DNA of 64,000 bases from Modestobacter altitudinis (GCF_005930475.1 NZ_SJEW01000005.1:62001-126000); one strand, 5' to 3'. Shown: positions 15,680-25,062, counted from the stretch's first letter. Notes: a model not told the origin generated them from the sequence alone. Translations and numbers: made by a program.

Positions 15680-15965
15680 GGCCGCTTGGTCGGTCCTGCC
15701 GGGTCGGGAGGCCGTGCAGCAGCAGATGGGCCTGGCCGTCGGTGAGACCGTGGAGATCAGCAGCGGTCCGAGCTGGAGGCGGTGGACCGCCAGGAGCCGA
15801 CGAGCTGGCCGGCGAAGGTGCAGTCCACCGAGCGCACGGTGCTGGTACGCACCCCGGCGTCGATGAGCGCACGCACCCGACGGGTGACGGCCACGGAGTC
15901 CTCGGCTGTCCGCGGATGTGGGCGGTCAGCCGACCTCGTCCCGCGCAAGAAACTGGTGCGCATCG
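15680..15965 (-). pseudogene. Decayed reading frame, possibly a STAS-domain remnant
   Basis: The stretch 15593-16071 has no intact gene. On the minus strand, short pieces in different frames read in order like a STAS/anti-sigma-antagonist domain: RRVRALIDAGVR and VDCTFAGQLV, then LLAVHRLQLG, then ADLHGLTDGQAHLLLHGL. If correct, at least two frameshifts have broken it. The match is by eye and weak; chance similarity is possible. The neighbouring genes are intact, so the decay is local. Confidence 0.22.
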
Positions 15966-16071
15966 GCTCATCGCCGTGCCGACGCCGGCCAAGGTGGCGC
16001 GGAGGGCCAGGAGAGGTGGTCGGCCACGGTCCGCGCTCGTGGCGACGATCGCCCTCGCGTCCGGGAGGTCC

Positions 16072-16686
16072 TCAGCGGTCGAATGTCCACAGGTCGCTCA
16101 TGGCCCGGTCGACGAGGTCGGGCAACGACTGGTCGTCGAACCTGATGGCCGTCCGGCGGGCTGCCGCCATGCACGCGAAGGCCGCTCCCACGATTGCCTC
16201 GGGTGAGGGGTCCGTGGCCGCCCGGGGGCGACCGGCCTGCTCCTCGCGGTCGCGGACGATCGTGGCGAGGTCGGACTGCATCTGGTCCAGGCGCTGCAGG
16301 TAGGCGGCGTTCAGAGCAGGGCTCGCGGAGACGATCCGTTCCATCTCGTCCATCCGTGCACTGTTGCTCGTGTCCGCCGTGTAGGCGATGACGTCGTCGA
16401 ACATGCGTCGCAACGCCGTCCAGACCGGCTCGTCGGCCGGCCGGGCAGTGAGCCCGGCCTGCAGCTGCTCCCCCATGAGGTCGTACTTCCCCATCACGAG
16501 GTCTTCCTTGGACGCGAAGTACCGGAAGAAGCTGCGCTTGCTCAGACCCGCCGCCTCGGTGATCGAGTCGACGGTCGTCGCCTCGTACCCCTGCTCGACG
16601 AACAGCCGCTGCGCCACGTCGACCAGCTCGGCCTGAACGGCACGACGCGTGCGCTCCCGCAGCGACAGGTGCGAGTCCTCTGACAC
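16072..16686 (-). CDS. TetR-family transcriptional regulator
   Basis: A 204-residue TetR repressor. The N-terminal helix-turn-helix (residues about 20-60) contains the typical VDVAQRLFVEQGYEATTV and SKRSFFRYFASKEDL stretches; the C-terminal ligand domain is not assignable. The GTG start is inferred from domain length; no strong ribosome site precedes it. It is divergent from a short-chain dehydrogenase gene, and the gap between them carries a 13-bp palindrome, so it most likely represses that gene and itself. The effector is unknown. Confidence 0.88.
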   Translation of the reverse strand: MSEDSHLSLRERTRRAVQAELVDVAQRLFVEQGYEATTVDSITEAAGLSKRSFFRYFASKEDLVMGKYDLMGEQLQAGLTARPADEPVWTALRRMFDDVIAYTADTSNSARMDEMERIVSASPALNAAYLQRLDQMQSDLATIVRDREEQAGRPRAATDPSPEAIVGAAFACMAAARRTAIRFDDQSLPDLVDRAMSDLWTFDR

Positions 16687-16711
16687 GTCTTGCAGGCTAC
16701 GCCCACACGCG

Positions 16712-16724
16712 CAAGTGGCACTTG
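16712..16724. promoter_or_regulatory. Candidate TetR operator
   Basis: CAAGTG-G-CACTTG is a perfect inverted repeat in the 102-nt gap between the divergent TetR and SDR genes. A wider pair, TGTCAAC (16726-16732) and GTTGACA (16771-16777), also lies in the gap. Either could be the binding site. Confidence 0.5.
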
Positions 16725-16788
16725 GTGTCAACTTTGGCGTACGGTGCGAGGCGTCGTCAGACGAACTGACGTTGACAGAGGGAGTGAC

Positions 16789-17628
16789 ATGTCCAAGGTC
16801 TGGTTCATCACCGGCGCTGGCCGCGGGTTCGGCTCGGAGTTCGCGAAGTCCGCCCTCGAGCGGGGCGACAAGGTCGCGGCCACGGCCCGCAATACCGCCG
16901 CGCTCGACGGGCTCGTGACGGCGCACGGCGACGCGGTGCTGCCGTTGCAGCTCGACGTCACCGACCGCAACGCCGTCTTCGCCGCGGTCGAGCAGGCGCA
17001 CCAGGAGTTCGGGCGGCTGGACGTCGTGGTGAACAACGCCGGCTACGGGCTCTTCGGTGCGGTCGAGGAGATCAGCGAGAGCCAGCTCCGCGACCAGCTG
17101 GAGGTCAACCTGTTCGGCGTCTTCCACGTCACCCAGGCCGTGCTGCCGATCCTCCGCGAGCAGGGAGCCGGCCACATCATCCAGATCTCCACCATCGGCG
17201 GGGTGGGTGCGTTCCCGACCCTCGGTGGCTACCACGCCTCGAAGTGGGCCCTGGAGGGAATGACCGAGTCCCTGGCGCAGGAGACTGCCGGGTTCGGGAT
17301 CAAGGTCACCCTCGTCGAGCCCGGCGGCTACGCCACCGACTGGGCCGGCAGCAGCGCCACCCACGCCGACCCGCAGTCGCAGTACGAGCCCCTGCACACC
17401 GCGATGGCCGAGCAGCGCAAGAACACGGCACCGGGCATGGTCGGTGACCCGGTCGCCGCCGGTCAGGCGATCCTCAAGCTCGCCGACGCCGAGCAGCCCC
17501 CGCTGCGGGTCTTCTTCGGCACCATGCCGACCCAGCTCGCCCCGCGCCTCTACCAGCAGCGTCTGAAGACCTGGGAGCAGTGGAAGTGGCTCTCGGTCGA
17601 GGCCAACGGCGCCGTCCCCCAGCAGTAG
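16789..17628 (+). CDS. Short-chain dehydrogenase/reductase (SDR)
   Basis: A 279-residue classical SDR with the cofactor motif TGAGRGFG (residues 8-15), NNAG after the fourth strand, the catalytic Ser in STIGG and YxxxK (Tyr148, Lys152). It oxidises or reduces an alcohol/ketone with NAD(P)H in the cytosol. The ATG has AGAGGGAG 4 nt upstream. It is divergent from the TetR gene, its likely repressor, and is followed by a tiny ORF and a DoxX-like membrane protein. Many TetR/SDR pairs act on xenobiotics; the actual substrate is unknown. Confidence 0.9.
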   Translation: MSKVWFITGAGRGFGSEFAKSALERGDKVAATARNTAALDGLVTAHGDAVLPLQLDVTDRNAVFAAVEQAHQEFGRLDVVVNNAGYGLFGAVEEISESQLRDQLEVNLFGVFHVTQAVLPILREQGAGHIIQISTIGGVGAFPTLGGYHASKWALEGMTESLAQETAGFGIKVTLVEPGGYATDWAGSSATHADPQSQYEPLHTAMAEQRKNTAPGMVGDPVAAGQAILKLADAEQPPLRVFFGTMPTQLAPRLYQQRLKTWEQWKWLSVEANGAVPQQ

Positions 17629-17701
17629 CGAGCGACCCCGCCCCTCCTCCCCGGGCCCTCGCACCCGGGATCCAACTGCTCGCCGAACAGGACCCGCAGA
17701 G

Positions 17702-17782
17702 ATGACACCGACCACTCCCGCTCTCGACGCCTCCTCCGAGGGCCGCTCCGCCCAGGGTCCCGCCGCGGCGGACGTGCGCTGA
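17702..17782 (+). CDS. Mini-ORF of 26 codons before the DoxX-like gene
   Basis: An ATG 9 nt after AGGA opens a 26-residue hydrophilic frame (MTPTTPALDASS...ADVR) ending 2 nt before the ATG of the DoxX-like gene, which has no ribosome site of its own. The layout fits translational coupling. It may also be chance, since it is short and unlike anything I know. Confidence 0.3.
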   Translation: MTPTTPALDASSEGRSAQGPAAADVR

Positions 17783-17784
17783 GC

Positions 17785-18144
17785 ATGGAGGTGCTCCGGA
17801 TCGTGCTCAGCGCCGTCCTGGCCCTGCTGCTGCTCAGCACCGGCGGCGGGAAGCTGGCCGGCATCGAGTCCTCGCGGACGATCCGCGACAGCCTGGGCAT
17901 CGGGGCCGGGTCGTGGAAGGCCATCGGTGCCGCCGAGGTCCTCGTCGTCATCGGGCTGCTGGTGGGCATCTGGGTGGTTCCGGTGGGCCTGGCCGCCACC
18001 CTCGGCGTGATCGTGCTCATGGTGGGCGCGATCGCGGCGCGCGTCCGCGCGGGAGGGGCGCAACGGAGGGCTGGTGTCGCCGGCGACGCCGCCGTCCTCG
18101 TCGTCGCAGTGGTGGCCGCAGTCGCCTGCGCGGTCGGCCTCTGA
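17785..18144 (+). CDS. DoxX-like small membrane protein
   Basis: A 119-residue protein with four predicted transmembrane helices: residues about 2-18, 46-62, 66-84 and 100-118. GGGKLAG after the first helix and GAAEVLVVIGL are typical of the DoxX/DoxD-like family, inner-membrane proteins of poorly defined redox or quinone-linked roles. The start directly follows a mini-ORF stop and lacks its own Shine-Dalgarno. It is probably in one transcript with the SDR gene. TetR/SDR/DoxX-like combinations suggest handling of a reactive small molecule, but this is not shown by the sequence. Confidence 0.7.
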   Translation: MEVLRIVLSAVLALLLLSTGGGKLAGIESSRTIRDSLGIGAGSWKAIGAAEVLVVIGLLVGIWVVPVGLAATLGVIVLMVGAIAARVRAGGAQRRAGVAGDAAVLVVAVVAAVACAVGL

Positions 18145-18214
18145 CCTCGTCGGCGGCCTCCCAGCGCCGCTCGACCGTGACGCCGGCAGCCGGGTGGCCA
18201 CGAACCCACCCGGC

Positions 18215-18358
18215 TCCGGCGACATCTACAGCCACGTCGCACCGGAACAGCGGCGAGAGGCTGCCGACCGCCTCTTCGAGGCGCTCGAGTGGGGACCGGC
18301 GTTGTACAAGAGCGGGTTGCTGCACTCACGCGAGAGGCGGGCCGCCCACATGGGGTGA
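18215..18358 (+). pseudogene. Tyrosine integrase C-terminal remnant next to tRNA-Pro
   Basis: The frame reads DIYSHVAPEQRREAADRLFE followed by ALEW and a short basic tail. This matches the extreme C terminus of phage and ICE tyrosine recombinases: the YSHV segment around the catalytic Tyr, then a Q/E-rich helix ending in L..AL. Nothing of the Arg-His-Arg catalytic core remains upstream, so this is the last 45 codons or so of a lost gene. It ends 26 nt from the 3' end of the tRNA-Pro gene, where such elements integrate. Confidence 0.6.
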
Positions 18359-18384
18359 CCCGCCTCTGACCTGCAGTTCCACTG

Positions 18385-18458
<74 letters not shown>

Positions 18459-18542
18459 AGCTCCGAGTCCCCGGCGGTCCCGCCGGGCGCTCGATCGCTG
18501 CTGGAGCAGATTACCGCACGGCTTCCCAGCCCTGGCCGGGGC

Positions 18543-19907
18543 CTACTTCTTCAGGTCGCGGGCCTTCGTCTCGCGCACCTTGACCGACACGTCGATCGGC
18601 GTGCCGTGGAAGCCGAACTGCTCGCGCAGCTTGCGCTCCAGAAACCGCCGGTAGCCCGCCTCCAGGAACCCGGTGGAGAACACCACGAACCGCGGTGGCC
18701 GGATGTCCGCCTGGGTCACGTACTTGATCTTCGGTGCGCGGCCACCGCGGGCCGGCGGCGGCGTCTCCTGCACCAGCGCCCGGATGAACGTGTTCAGCTC
18801 GGCGGTCGGCACCCGCGTCTCCCAGCCGGCCAGCGCCTCCTTCAGGTGCCCCGCCAGCTTGTTCACCCCGCGGCCGGTCAGCGCGGAGATGTTGACCCGG
18901 CTGGCCCACTGGATCCGGGCCAGGTCGCGGTCGATCTCCTTCTCCAGCTGGGCGTGCCGGTCCTCGTCGAGGGTGTCCCACTTGTTGAAGGCGATCACCA
19001 GCGCCCGGCCGGCCTCGATCACCTGGGTGATCACCCGCTGGTCCTGCTCGCTGATCACCTCGTCGGCGGCGAGCAGCACGACGGCGACCTCGGCGGCCTC
19101 GATCGCGGCCTCGGTGCGCAGACTGGCGTAGTACTCGGTGCCGCTGGCGGTGTTCACCCGGCGGCGCAGACCCGCGGTGTCGACGAACCGCCACTCCTCC
19201 CCGCCGATCGTCACGATCGAGTCGACCGGGTCCACGGTGGTGCCGGCGACGGAGTCGACGACCGAGCGCTCCTCCTTGCTCAGCCGGTTGATCAGGCTGG
19301 ACTTGCCCACGTTGGGCCGCCCCACCAGCGCCACCCGGCGCGGGCCGCCGACCTCCTCGGTCTCCCGCGGCGCCTCCGGCATCGCGTCGAGCACCAGGTC
19401 GAGGAGGTCACCGCTCCCCCGGCCGTGCAGCGCGCTGACCGGGAACGGCTCCCCCAGCCCCAGCGACCACAGCTCTGCCGCGCCGGCCTCGCTGCGCTCG
19501 TCGTCGACCTTGTTGGCCACCAGGATCACCGGCGTCGTGCTGCGCCGCAGCACCCGCGCGGCGGCCAGGTCGGTCTCGGTCGCCCCCACGGACGCGTCGA
19601 CGACCAGCACGATCACGTCCGCGGTCTTCATCGCGTACTCGGCCTGCCGGGCGATCGAGGCGGCCATGCCGGTCGCCTTCGGCTCCCAGCCGCCGGTGTC
19701 CACGACGGTGAAGTTCTTGCCGTTCCACAGCGCCTGGTACGGGATGCGGTCGCGGGTGACACCGGGGACGTCCTGGACGACGGCGGCACGCCGGCCGATG
19801 AAGCGGTTGACCAGGGTCGACTTGCCGACGTTGGGCCGGCCGACGATCGCCACCACCGGCAGCGGACCGGTGGGCTCGTCGAGGTCGGGGATGTCGTTGT
19901 CGGTCAT
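18543..19907 (-). CDS. der: Ribosome-assembly GTPase Der (EngA)
   Basis: A 454-residue double GTPase needed for 50S ribosome assembly. Two full G domains are visible: GRPNVGKST at residues 23-31 with DTGG and NKVD, then GRPNVGKSS at about 197 with DTAG and NKWD, followed by the C-terminal KH-like domain with [10 protein letters not shown]. Its ATG overlaps the cmk stop (ATGA), the classical cmk-der pair. It is the last gene of the split conserved operon and is followed by tRNA-Pro in the same orientation. Confidence 0.98.
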   Translation of the reverse strand: MTDNDIPDLDEPTGPLPVVAIVGRPNVGKSTLVNRFIGRRAAVVQDVPGVTRDRIPYQALWNGKNFTVVDTGGWEPKATGMAASIARQAEYAMKTADVIVLVVDASVGATETDLAAARVLRRSTTPVILVANKVDDERSEAGAAELWSLGLGEPFPVSALHGRGSGDLLDLVLDAMPEAPRETEEVGGPRRVALVGRPNVGKSSLINRLSKEERSVVDSVAGTTVDPVDSIVTIGGEEWRFVDTAGLRRRVNTASGTEYYASLRTEAAIEAAEVAVVLLAADEVISEQDQRVITQVIEAGRALVIAFNKWDTLDEDRHAQLEKEIDRDLARIQWASRVNISALTGRGVNKLAGHLKEALAGWETRVPTAELNTFIRALVQETPPPARGGRAPKIKYVTQADIRPPRFVVFSTGFLEAGYRRFLERKLREQFGFHGTPIDVSVKVRETKARDLKK

Positions 19908-20647
19908 GCGGGCTCTCCTACTGCTGTGCGGGCCAGGTCGAGCACGCGCTCGACGACGGCCTCACGGTCCAGCCCGGTGCTGTCGACGACCACGGCGTCG
20001 GCAGCAGGGCGCAGCGGGCTGTCGGCCCGGCTGCTGTCGTACTCGTCCCGGCGGCGCAGGTCGGCGGCGATCTCGGCGATCCGGCCGGGGTCGGTGACCC
20101 CGAGCTGGCCGGCCCGTCGCTCGGCGCGCGCCTCGGGTGCGGCGGTCAGGTAGACCTTGAGGGTGGCATCGGGGAGGACGACGGTGCCGATGTCCCGGCC
20201 CTCGACGACGACGGCGTCGGCGGCGGCGATCAGCGAGCGCTGCCGGTCCACCAGCAGCCGGCGCACGGCCGGGACGGCGGAGACCGGCGAGACCGTGCGG
20301 GTCACCTCGGCGCCGCGGATCCGCTCGGCCACGTCCACGCCGTCCACGGTCACCGTCTCGGCGTCGGCCGCCGTCCCGACCTGGATGTCGGCGGCGCGGA
20401 CGGCGCGGGTGATGCCCTCCGGGTCGTCGAGGTCCACCCCGGCGTCCAGGACGGCGACGGTCGCGGCGCGGTACATCGCGCCGGTGTCCAGGTAGGCCGC
20501 GCCCAGCCGGGTGGCGACGGCGCGGGCGACGCTGGACTTGCCGGTGCCCGACGGCCCGTCGAGGGTGACCTGGCCGCGGAAGACCTTGGCCCCGTCCAGA
20601 GGCCCGCGACGAGCCTGCGAGTCGTGCGGGGGACGGGGTCCTTCCAT
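19904..20647 (-). CDS. cmk: Cytidylate kinase with repeat-derived N terminus
   Basis: A 247-residue CMP/dCMP kinase that phosphorylates CMP for nucleic acid synthesis. The P-loop GPSGTGKS is at residues 31-38, then DTGAMYRA, and EGRDIGT and RDEYDSSR later. The family normally reaches its P-loop within about 10 residues of the start; here about 22 extra residues precede the first core strand. They are encoded by a copy of the 53-bp dispersed repeat (residues about 3-20). The ATG itself is made by the TGATG overlap with aroH, and no ATG/GTG/TTG occurs between the repeat and the P-loop, so the extension appears obligatory. Confidence 0.93.
   Translation of the reverse strand: MEGPRPPHDSQARRGPLDGAKVFRGQVTLDGPSGTGKSSVARAVATRLGAAYLDTGAMYRAATVAVLDAGVDLDDPEGITRAVRAADIQVGTAADAETVTVDGVDVAERIRGAEVTRTVSPVSAVPAVRRLLVDRQRSLIAAADAVVVEGRDIGTVVLPDATLKVYLTAAPEARAERRAGQLGVTDPGRIAEIAADLRRRDEYDSSRADSPLRPAADAVVVDSTGLDREAVVERVLDLARTAVGEPA
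20588..20641. repeat. 53-bp dispersed element, copy C (inside cmk)
   Basis: Begins GGCCCCGTCC and ends GGACGGGGTCC, so the ends are inverted repeats; the centre contains GAGCCTGCGAG. It aligns along its length with the copies at 26788-26840 and 57764-57816. On the minus strand it follows the aroH stop and is translated as cmk codons 3-20. Confidence 0.75.
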
Positions 20648-21009
20648 CACTGCGCGATGTCCCGGCGCAGCGCCACGGCTCCGCGCAGGTACACGTGCTG
20701 CACGTCGGCGCGGGCCCGCGGGGTGTCCACGTGCGCCATGAGCCGCAGCACCCGCGGCAGCGCGTGCGGCACCGCGATCTCGGTGGCGCACATCAGCGGT
20801 ACGTCGCCCAGCCCCAGCTCCCGCGCGGCCAGTGCCGGGAACTCCGACACCAGGTCGGGGGTGGCGGTGAACAGGATGCTGATCAGGTCCGCTGGGTCGA
20901 GCTCGTTGCGCTCCAGGACGGTGCTGACGAGCTCGCGGGTGGCGTCGAGCACCTCGTCGCGGTCGTCGGCGGCCACCTGCGTCGCTCCTCGGATGGCTCG
21001 GACGGCCAC
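20647..21009 (-). CDS. aroH: Chorismate mutase, AroH class
   Basis: A 120-residue monofunctional chorismate mutase of the trimeric AroH type, converting chorismate to prephenate for Phe/Tyr synthesis. The N-terminal RAIRGATQV holds the active-site Arg, the central FTATPDLVSEFPA is family-typical, and HVYLRGAVALR lies near the C terminus. GTG was chosen for AAGGGGAG just upstream and the usual 117-127 residue length. Its stop overlaps the cmk ATG (TGATG). The AroH class sits before cmk in many actinobacteria, so this is the normal context. Confidence 0.95.
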   Translation of the reverse strand: MAVRAIRGATQVAADDRDEVLDATRELVSTVLERNELDPADLISILFTATPDLVSEFPALAARELGLGDVPLMCATEIAVPHALPRVLRLMAHVDTPRARADVQHVYLRGAVALRRDIAQ

Positions 21010-21062
21010 AGCACTCCCCTTGATCGACGCGGTGCACGGGTCGCCGTGCACCTCGGTCGAGT

Positions 21063-22409
21063 CTACGGAGGCCCCGCCACCTGCCCCGCCGAGCGCCGGA
21101 GAGCCAGCGGCACCGCGGTGAGCGCGGCCGCCGCCGCGGCGAGCACCCAGCCCACCGCCGTCCCGGAGAACGGCCCGTACGAGCCGGCCGAGGCGACCAG
21201 GACCAGGACGGCGACCCCGATCGCCGTGCCCAGCTGCGCGCCGGTGTTCACGATGCCCGAGGCGCTGCCCTGGATCTCCGGCGCGACCGAGGTGCCGATC
21301 TGGTTGGCCGCCACGGAGGCGACGCCGAGGCCGACCCCCAGCACCACGCCCCCGGCCACGATCCCCGCCCGGCTGCCCGTGGTCGCCGCCAGCAGCAGGT
21401 CCCCGAGCGCGATGGCGCCCAGGCCCGCGGCGGCGACCCGGCGCAGCGAGGTACAGGCCGCCAGCGCGCGGGCCAGCGCGGACCCGGGGACCACCGCGGC
21501 GCTGATCGACATCAGCACCAGCCCCGCCTCCAGCGGGCTCGCACCGAGCTCGTCCTGCAGCACCAGGGTCGCCAGCACCGCCGCCGAGGTGGTGGTGGCG
21601 GTGTTCACGAACGACACCGCCGTCCCGGTGCGCAGGCCGGCCGACCGGGCCGCCGGAGCGGGGACGAGCGGGGCAGTGACCCGGCGTTGCTGCACCGCGA
21701 ACAACAGCCCGAAGCCCAGTCCGGCCAGCACCAGCGCCGCTCCGGCGGCCCGGCTCGCGGGACGCTCCAGCAGCGAGGCACCGGCCACCACGCCGGTGGC
21801 CGCGGCCACCAGCAGCACCGCACCGGTGCCGTCCAGCGAGCGGTCGGCGTCCCGGGGCGGCGGCGCGGGCAGCGCCCGGACAGCGACGGCGAGCAGCAGG
21901 ACGCCGACCGGCACGGTCCCCCAGAAGACCGAACGCCAGCCCAGGGCGTCGGTGAGCGCGCCGCCGACCAGGAAGCCGGTCGACCCCGCCGCGGCACCCG
22001 CTGCGCTCCACCACGCCAGCGCGGTGGTCCGTTCCCTCCCCTCGGCGCTCACGTGCAGGAGCAGCGCCAGCGCCGAGGGCACCGAGACCGCGGCCGCGGC
22101 GCCCTGCACCGCCCGCACCCCGACGACCTGGCCGACGTCGGCGGCGAGGCCCCCGGCGAGCCCGGCCACCGTGAACGCGACCAGCCCGGCGAGCAGCACC
22201 CGGCGCGGCCCGTACCGGTCCCCGAGCCGCCCGCCGAGCACCAGCAGGCCGCCGAAGGCCGTCGGGTAGGCGATGGCGATCGGCCCGGCGGCCGACGCGG
22301 GGGCGTCGAGGTCGGAGAGGACCGCCGGGATGGCGGTGGTCGCGCTGGTGACGACCAGCACGTCGACGAACTGCACGAGGCACAGCGCGGCGACGACTCC
22401 CCGGCGCAT
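21063..22409 (-). CDS. MFS transporter, EmrB/QacA (DHA2) type
   Basis: A 448-residue major facilitator with about 14 hydrophobic helices. Motif A-like GRLGDRYGPRRVLL follows TM2 and the Gly/Ala-rich fifth helix contains AGSTGFLVGGALTDALGWR, a feature of proton-driven drug exporters. ATG start; 57 nt separate it from xylB, on the same strand. Multidrug efflux is the family expectation. A sugar-export role cannot be excluded because it follows xylose genes, but its motif set is not that of sugar importers. Confidence 0.88.
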   Translation of the reverse strand: MRRGVVAALCLVQFVDVLVVTSATTAIPAVLSDLDAPASAAGPIAIAYPTAFGGLLVLGGRLGDRYGPRRVLLAGLVAFTVAGLAGGLAADVGQVVGVRAVQGAAAAVSVPSALALLLHVSAEGRERTTALAWWSAAGAAAGSTGFLVGGALTDALGWRSVFWGTVPVGVLLLAVAVRALPAPPPRDADRSLDGTGAVLLVAAATGVVAGASLLERPASRAAGAALVLAGLGFGLLFAVQQRRVTAPLVPAPAARSAGLRTGTAVSFVNTATTTSAAVLATLVLQDELGASPLEAGLVLMSISAAVVPGSALARALAACTSLRRVAAAGLGAIALGDLLLAATTGSRAGIVAGGVVLGVGLGVASVAANQIGTSVAPEIQGSASGIVNTGAQLGTAIGVAVLVLVASAGSYGPFSGTAVGWVLAAAAAALTAVPLALRRSAGQVAGPP

Positions 22410-22466
22410 GCCGCGGACGCTAGCCCGCAGGGACGACAGTTCCTGGGTCAGCGACAGGGACGGGAC

Positions 22467-23870
22467 TCATCCCACCCGCGGCGCGGTGAGCTCCCGGACC
22501 TCGGCGTACCGCGCGCGGACGTGCGGGACCGGGTCCGCCTCGTAGGTCTCGGTGCTGGCGGCCGGCCAGACCGGCGGGGTGTCCCCGCCGGCCAGCACCC
22601 AGGCGGCCTGCCGGGCGGCGCCGTCGGCGACGTACTCCCCCGGCGGCGGTACCAGCACCGGCACCCCGAGGACGGCGGGCGCCAGCCGGCGGACCGCCTC
22701 GGACCGGGCGCCGCCGCCGACCAGGAACACCCGGCGGACCGGGTTGCCCAGCGCGGCGATCGCCTCGAGCCCGTCGGCCAGCCCGCACAGCAGCCCCTCG
22801 ACCGCTGCGCGTGCCAGGTACGCGGGCTCGGCGGTGGTCAGCGTCAGCCCGTGCACCGCGCCGGTGGAGTGCGGCCGGTCCGGGGTCCGCTCGCCCTCCA
22901 GGTAGGGCACCAGCACCAGGCCGCCCGACCCGGCCGGCGCGGACAGCGCCAGCCGGGACAGCTCGTCGTGGTCGACGCCGAGCAGCCGGGCGGTGGCGTC
23001 CAGCACCCGGGCCGCGTTCAGCGTGACGGCCAGCGGCAGGAAGTTGCCGGTGGCGTCGGCGAACCCGGCGACGGTGCCGGACGGGTCGGCGCTCGGCGTG
23101 GTCGAGACCGTCGAGACGACCCCGGAGGTGCCGATCGAGACGACGACGTCACCGGGCTCGGCGTTGATGCCCAGCGCGGCGGCGGCGTTGTCCCCGGTGC
23201 CCGGGCCCAGCAGCGCACCCCCGCCGGCCACCACCCCGGCCTGCTCGGCCGGGCCGAGCACCCGGGGCAGCACCGGGGTGCTGCCGAAGGCGCGTTCCAG
23301 CAGGTCGGGCCGGTAGTCGCCGGTGATCGGCGACCAGTAGCCGGTGCCGCTGGCGTCGCCGCGGTCGGTCACCAGCGCATCGAGCCCCGGGCGGCCGGCG
23401 AGGGTCCAGGTCAGCCAGTCGTGCGGCAGGCAGACCGCCGCCGTCCGGGCCGCGTTGGCCGGCTCGTGCTCCGCCAACCAGCGCAGCTTGGTCACCGTGA
23501 ACGACGCGACCGGCACCAGGCCGACGGCGCCGGCCCAGGCCTGCCCGCCGCCCAGCTCCGCGGTCAGGTCGGTCGCGGCTTGCGCCGACCGGGTGTCGTT
23601 CCACAGCAGCGCCGGGCGGACCACCGCCCCGTCGGCGTCCAGGCAGACCATCCCGTGCTGCTGCCCGCCGACGGCGACGGCGGCGACGTCGGCGAGGCCA
23701 CCGGCCTCGCCGAGCGCCGTCTCCAGTGCCGACGCCCAGGCGGCCGGGTCGACCTCCGTGCCGTCCGGGTGCGCTGCCCGGCCCTCCCTGACCAGGGCAC
23801 CGGTGTCGGCATCCCGGACCACGACCTTGCACGACTGGGTCGACGAGTCGACCCCGGCCACCAGCGTCAT
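22467..23870 (-). CDS. xylB: Xylulokinase
   Basis: A 467-residue FGGY-family carbohydrate kinase that phosphorylates D-xylulose to xylulose 5-phosphate for the pentose phosphate pathway. [11 protein letters not shown] (phosphate loop 1), the substrate motif GGQQHGMV and LLWNDTR, the DASGTGYW segment and the C-terminal GGGARS adenine loop are typical of XylB. The ATG lies 1 nt after the xylA stop, so xylA and xylB form one transcript. ROK control is expected from the neighbouring regulator. The assignment is firm because isomerase and kinase are adjacent. Confidence 0.96.
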   Translation of the reverse strand: MTLVAGVDSSTQSCKVVVRDADTGALVREGRAAHPDGTEVDPAAWASALETALGEAGGLADVAAVAVGGQQHGMVCLDADGAVVRPALLWNDTRSAQAATDLTAELGGGQAWAGAVGLVPVASFTVTKLRWLAEHEPANAARTAAVCLPHDWLTWTLAGRPGLDALVTDRGDASGTGYWSPITGDYRPDLLERAFGSTPVLPRVLGPAEQAGVVAGGGALLGPGTGDNAAAALGINAEPGDVVVSIGTSGVVSTVSTTPSADPSGTVAGFADATGNFLPLAVTLNAARVLDATARLLGVDHDELSRLALSAPAGSGGLVLVPYLEGERTPDRPHSTGAVHGLTLTTAEPAYLARAAVEGLLCGLADGLEAIAALGNPVRRVFLVGGGARSEAVRRLAPAVLGVPVLVPPPGEYVADGAARQAAWVLAGGDTPPVWPAASTETYEADPVPHVRARYAEVRELTAPRVG

Positions 23871-23871
23871 G

Positions 23872-25062
23872 TCAGCGTGCGCCGAGCAGGTGCTCGATCA
23901 TCAGCTGGTCAACCCGCACGACACCGGCACCGCGCTCAGCCACGGTCTCGGCGTCGAAGTCCTCGAGGGCCGAGCGGTCGGCCAGCAGGTCCTCGAAGGT
24001 CTCGCCCTCGGCCAGGGTGGGCTGGCGCAGCTCGGGGACCCGGGCCGCAGCCAGCGCCTCCTGCACCTCCGGGTCGGCGCGGAACGCCGCAGCCCGCTCC
24101 TTGAGCAGCAGGTAGGTGTGCATGTTCGCCGCGGCCGAGCGCCAGACGCCGTCCATGTCCTCGGTGCGCATCGGCTTGTAGTCGAAGTGCCGGGGCCCGT
24201 CGTAGCTGGGGCCACCGTCCGGGCCGCCGTTCTCCAGCAGGTCGACGGTGGAGAAGGCCTGCAGCAGGTCGCCGTGGCCGAACACCAGGTCCTGGTCGAA
24301 CTTCGGGCCGTGCTGGCCGTTGAGGTCGATGTGGAACAGCTTGCCCAGCCAGATCGCCTCGGCGATGCCGTGGGTGTAGTTCAGGTTCGACATCTGCTCG
24401 TGGCCGGTCTCGGGGTTGATCCCCACGAGGTCCTTGTGCTGCAGCTTGGAGATGAAGGCGATCGCGTGCCCGATGGTGGGCAGGAAGATGTCACCGCGTG
24501 GCTCGTTGGGCTTCGGCTCCAGGGCGAAGCGCAGGCCGTAGCCGCGGTCCTCGGAGTAGGCGGCCAGGGTGTCGATCGCCTCGGCGTAGCGGTCCAGCGA
24601 GGCGATGAGGTCCTTGGCGGTGTCGACCTCGGTGCCCTCGCGGCCGCCCCACAGCACATAGGTCTTGGCGCCCAGCTCGGCGGCCAGGTCCATGTTGCGC
24701 ATGACCTTGCGCATCGCGAAGCGGCGCACCTCGCGGTCGTTGGCGGTGAGGCCGCCCTCCTTGAACACCGGGTGGGTGAACAGGTTCGTCGTCACCATCG
24801 GGACGACCAGGCCGGTCTCGTCCAGCGCCGTGCGGAAGCGCTTGATGCGCTCGTCGCGGGCGGTGGTGTCGCTGCCGAAGGGGATCACGTCGTCGTCGTG
24901 GAAGGTGACGCCGTAGGCGCCCATCTCCGCGAGCTTGTGCACGGACTCGACCACGTCGACCTCGGGACGGGTGGCGTCACCGAACGGGTCGCGCGCCGTC
25001 CAGCCCACCGTCCACAGGCCGAAGCTGAACTTGTCCTCGGGGGTCGGCTGCAGGGTGCTCAT
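23872..25062 (-). CDS. xylA: Xylose isomerase
   Basis: A 396-residue class I (actinobacterial short-form) xylose isomerase converting D-xylose to D-xylulose with two Mg/Mn ions. [10 protein letters not shown] at the N terminus, TFHDDD (catalytic His/Asp), [20 protein letters not shown] (metal Glu and Lys), NPETGHEQM and HIDLNGQ are all present. The ATG has AGAGGA 9 nt upstream. Its promoter region is shared with the divergent ROK regulator and contains an AT-rich inverted repeat, so induction by xylose through that regulator is likely. Confidence 0.97.
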   Translation of the reverse strand: MSTLQPTPEDKFSFGLWTVGWTARDPFGDATRPEVDVVESVHKLAEMGAYGVTFHDDDVIPFGSDTTARDERIKRFRTALDETGLVVPMVTTNLFTHPVFKEGGLTANDREVRRFAMRKVMRNMDLAAELGAKTYVLWGGREGTEVDTAKDLIASLDRYAEAIDTLAAYSEDRGYGLRFALEPKPNEPRGDIFLPTIGHAIAFISKLQHKDLVGINPETGHEQMSNLNYTHGIAEAIWLGKLFHIDLNGQHGPKFDQDLVFGHGDLLQAFSTVDLLENGGPDGGPSYDGPRHFDYKPMRTEDMDGVWRSAAANMHTYLLLKERAAAFRADPEVQEALAAARVPELRQPTLAEGETFEDLLADRSALEDFDAETVAERGAGVVRVDQLMIEHLLGAR

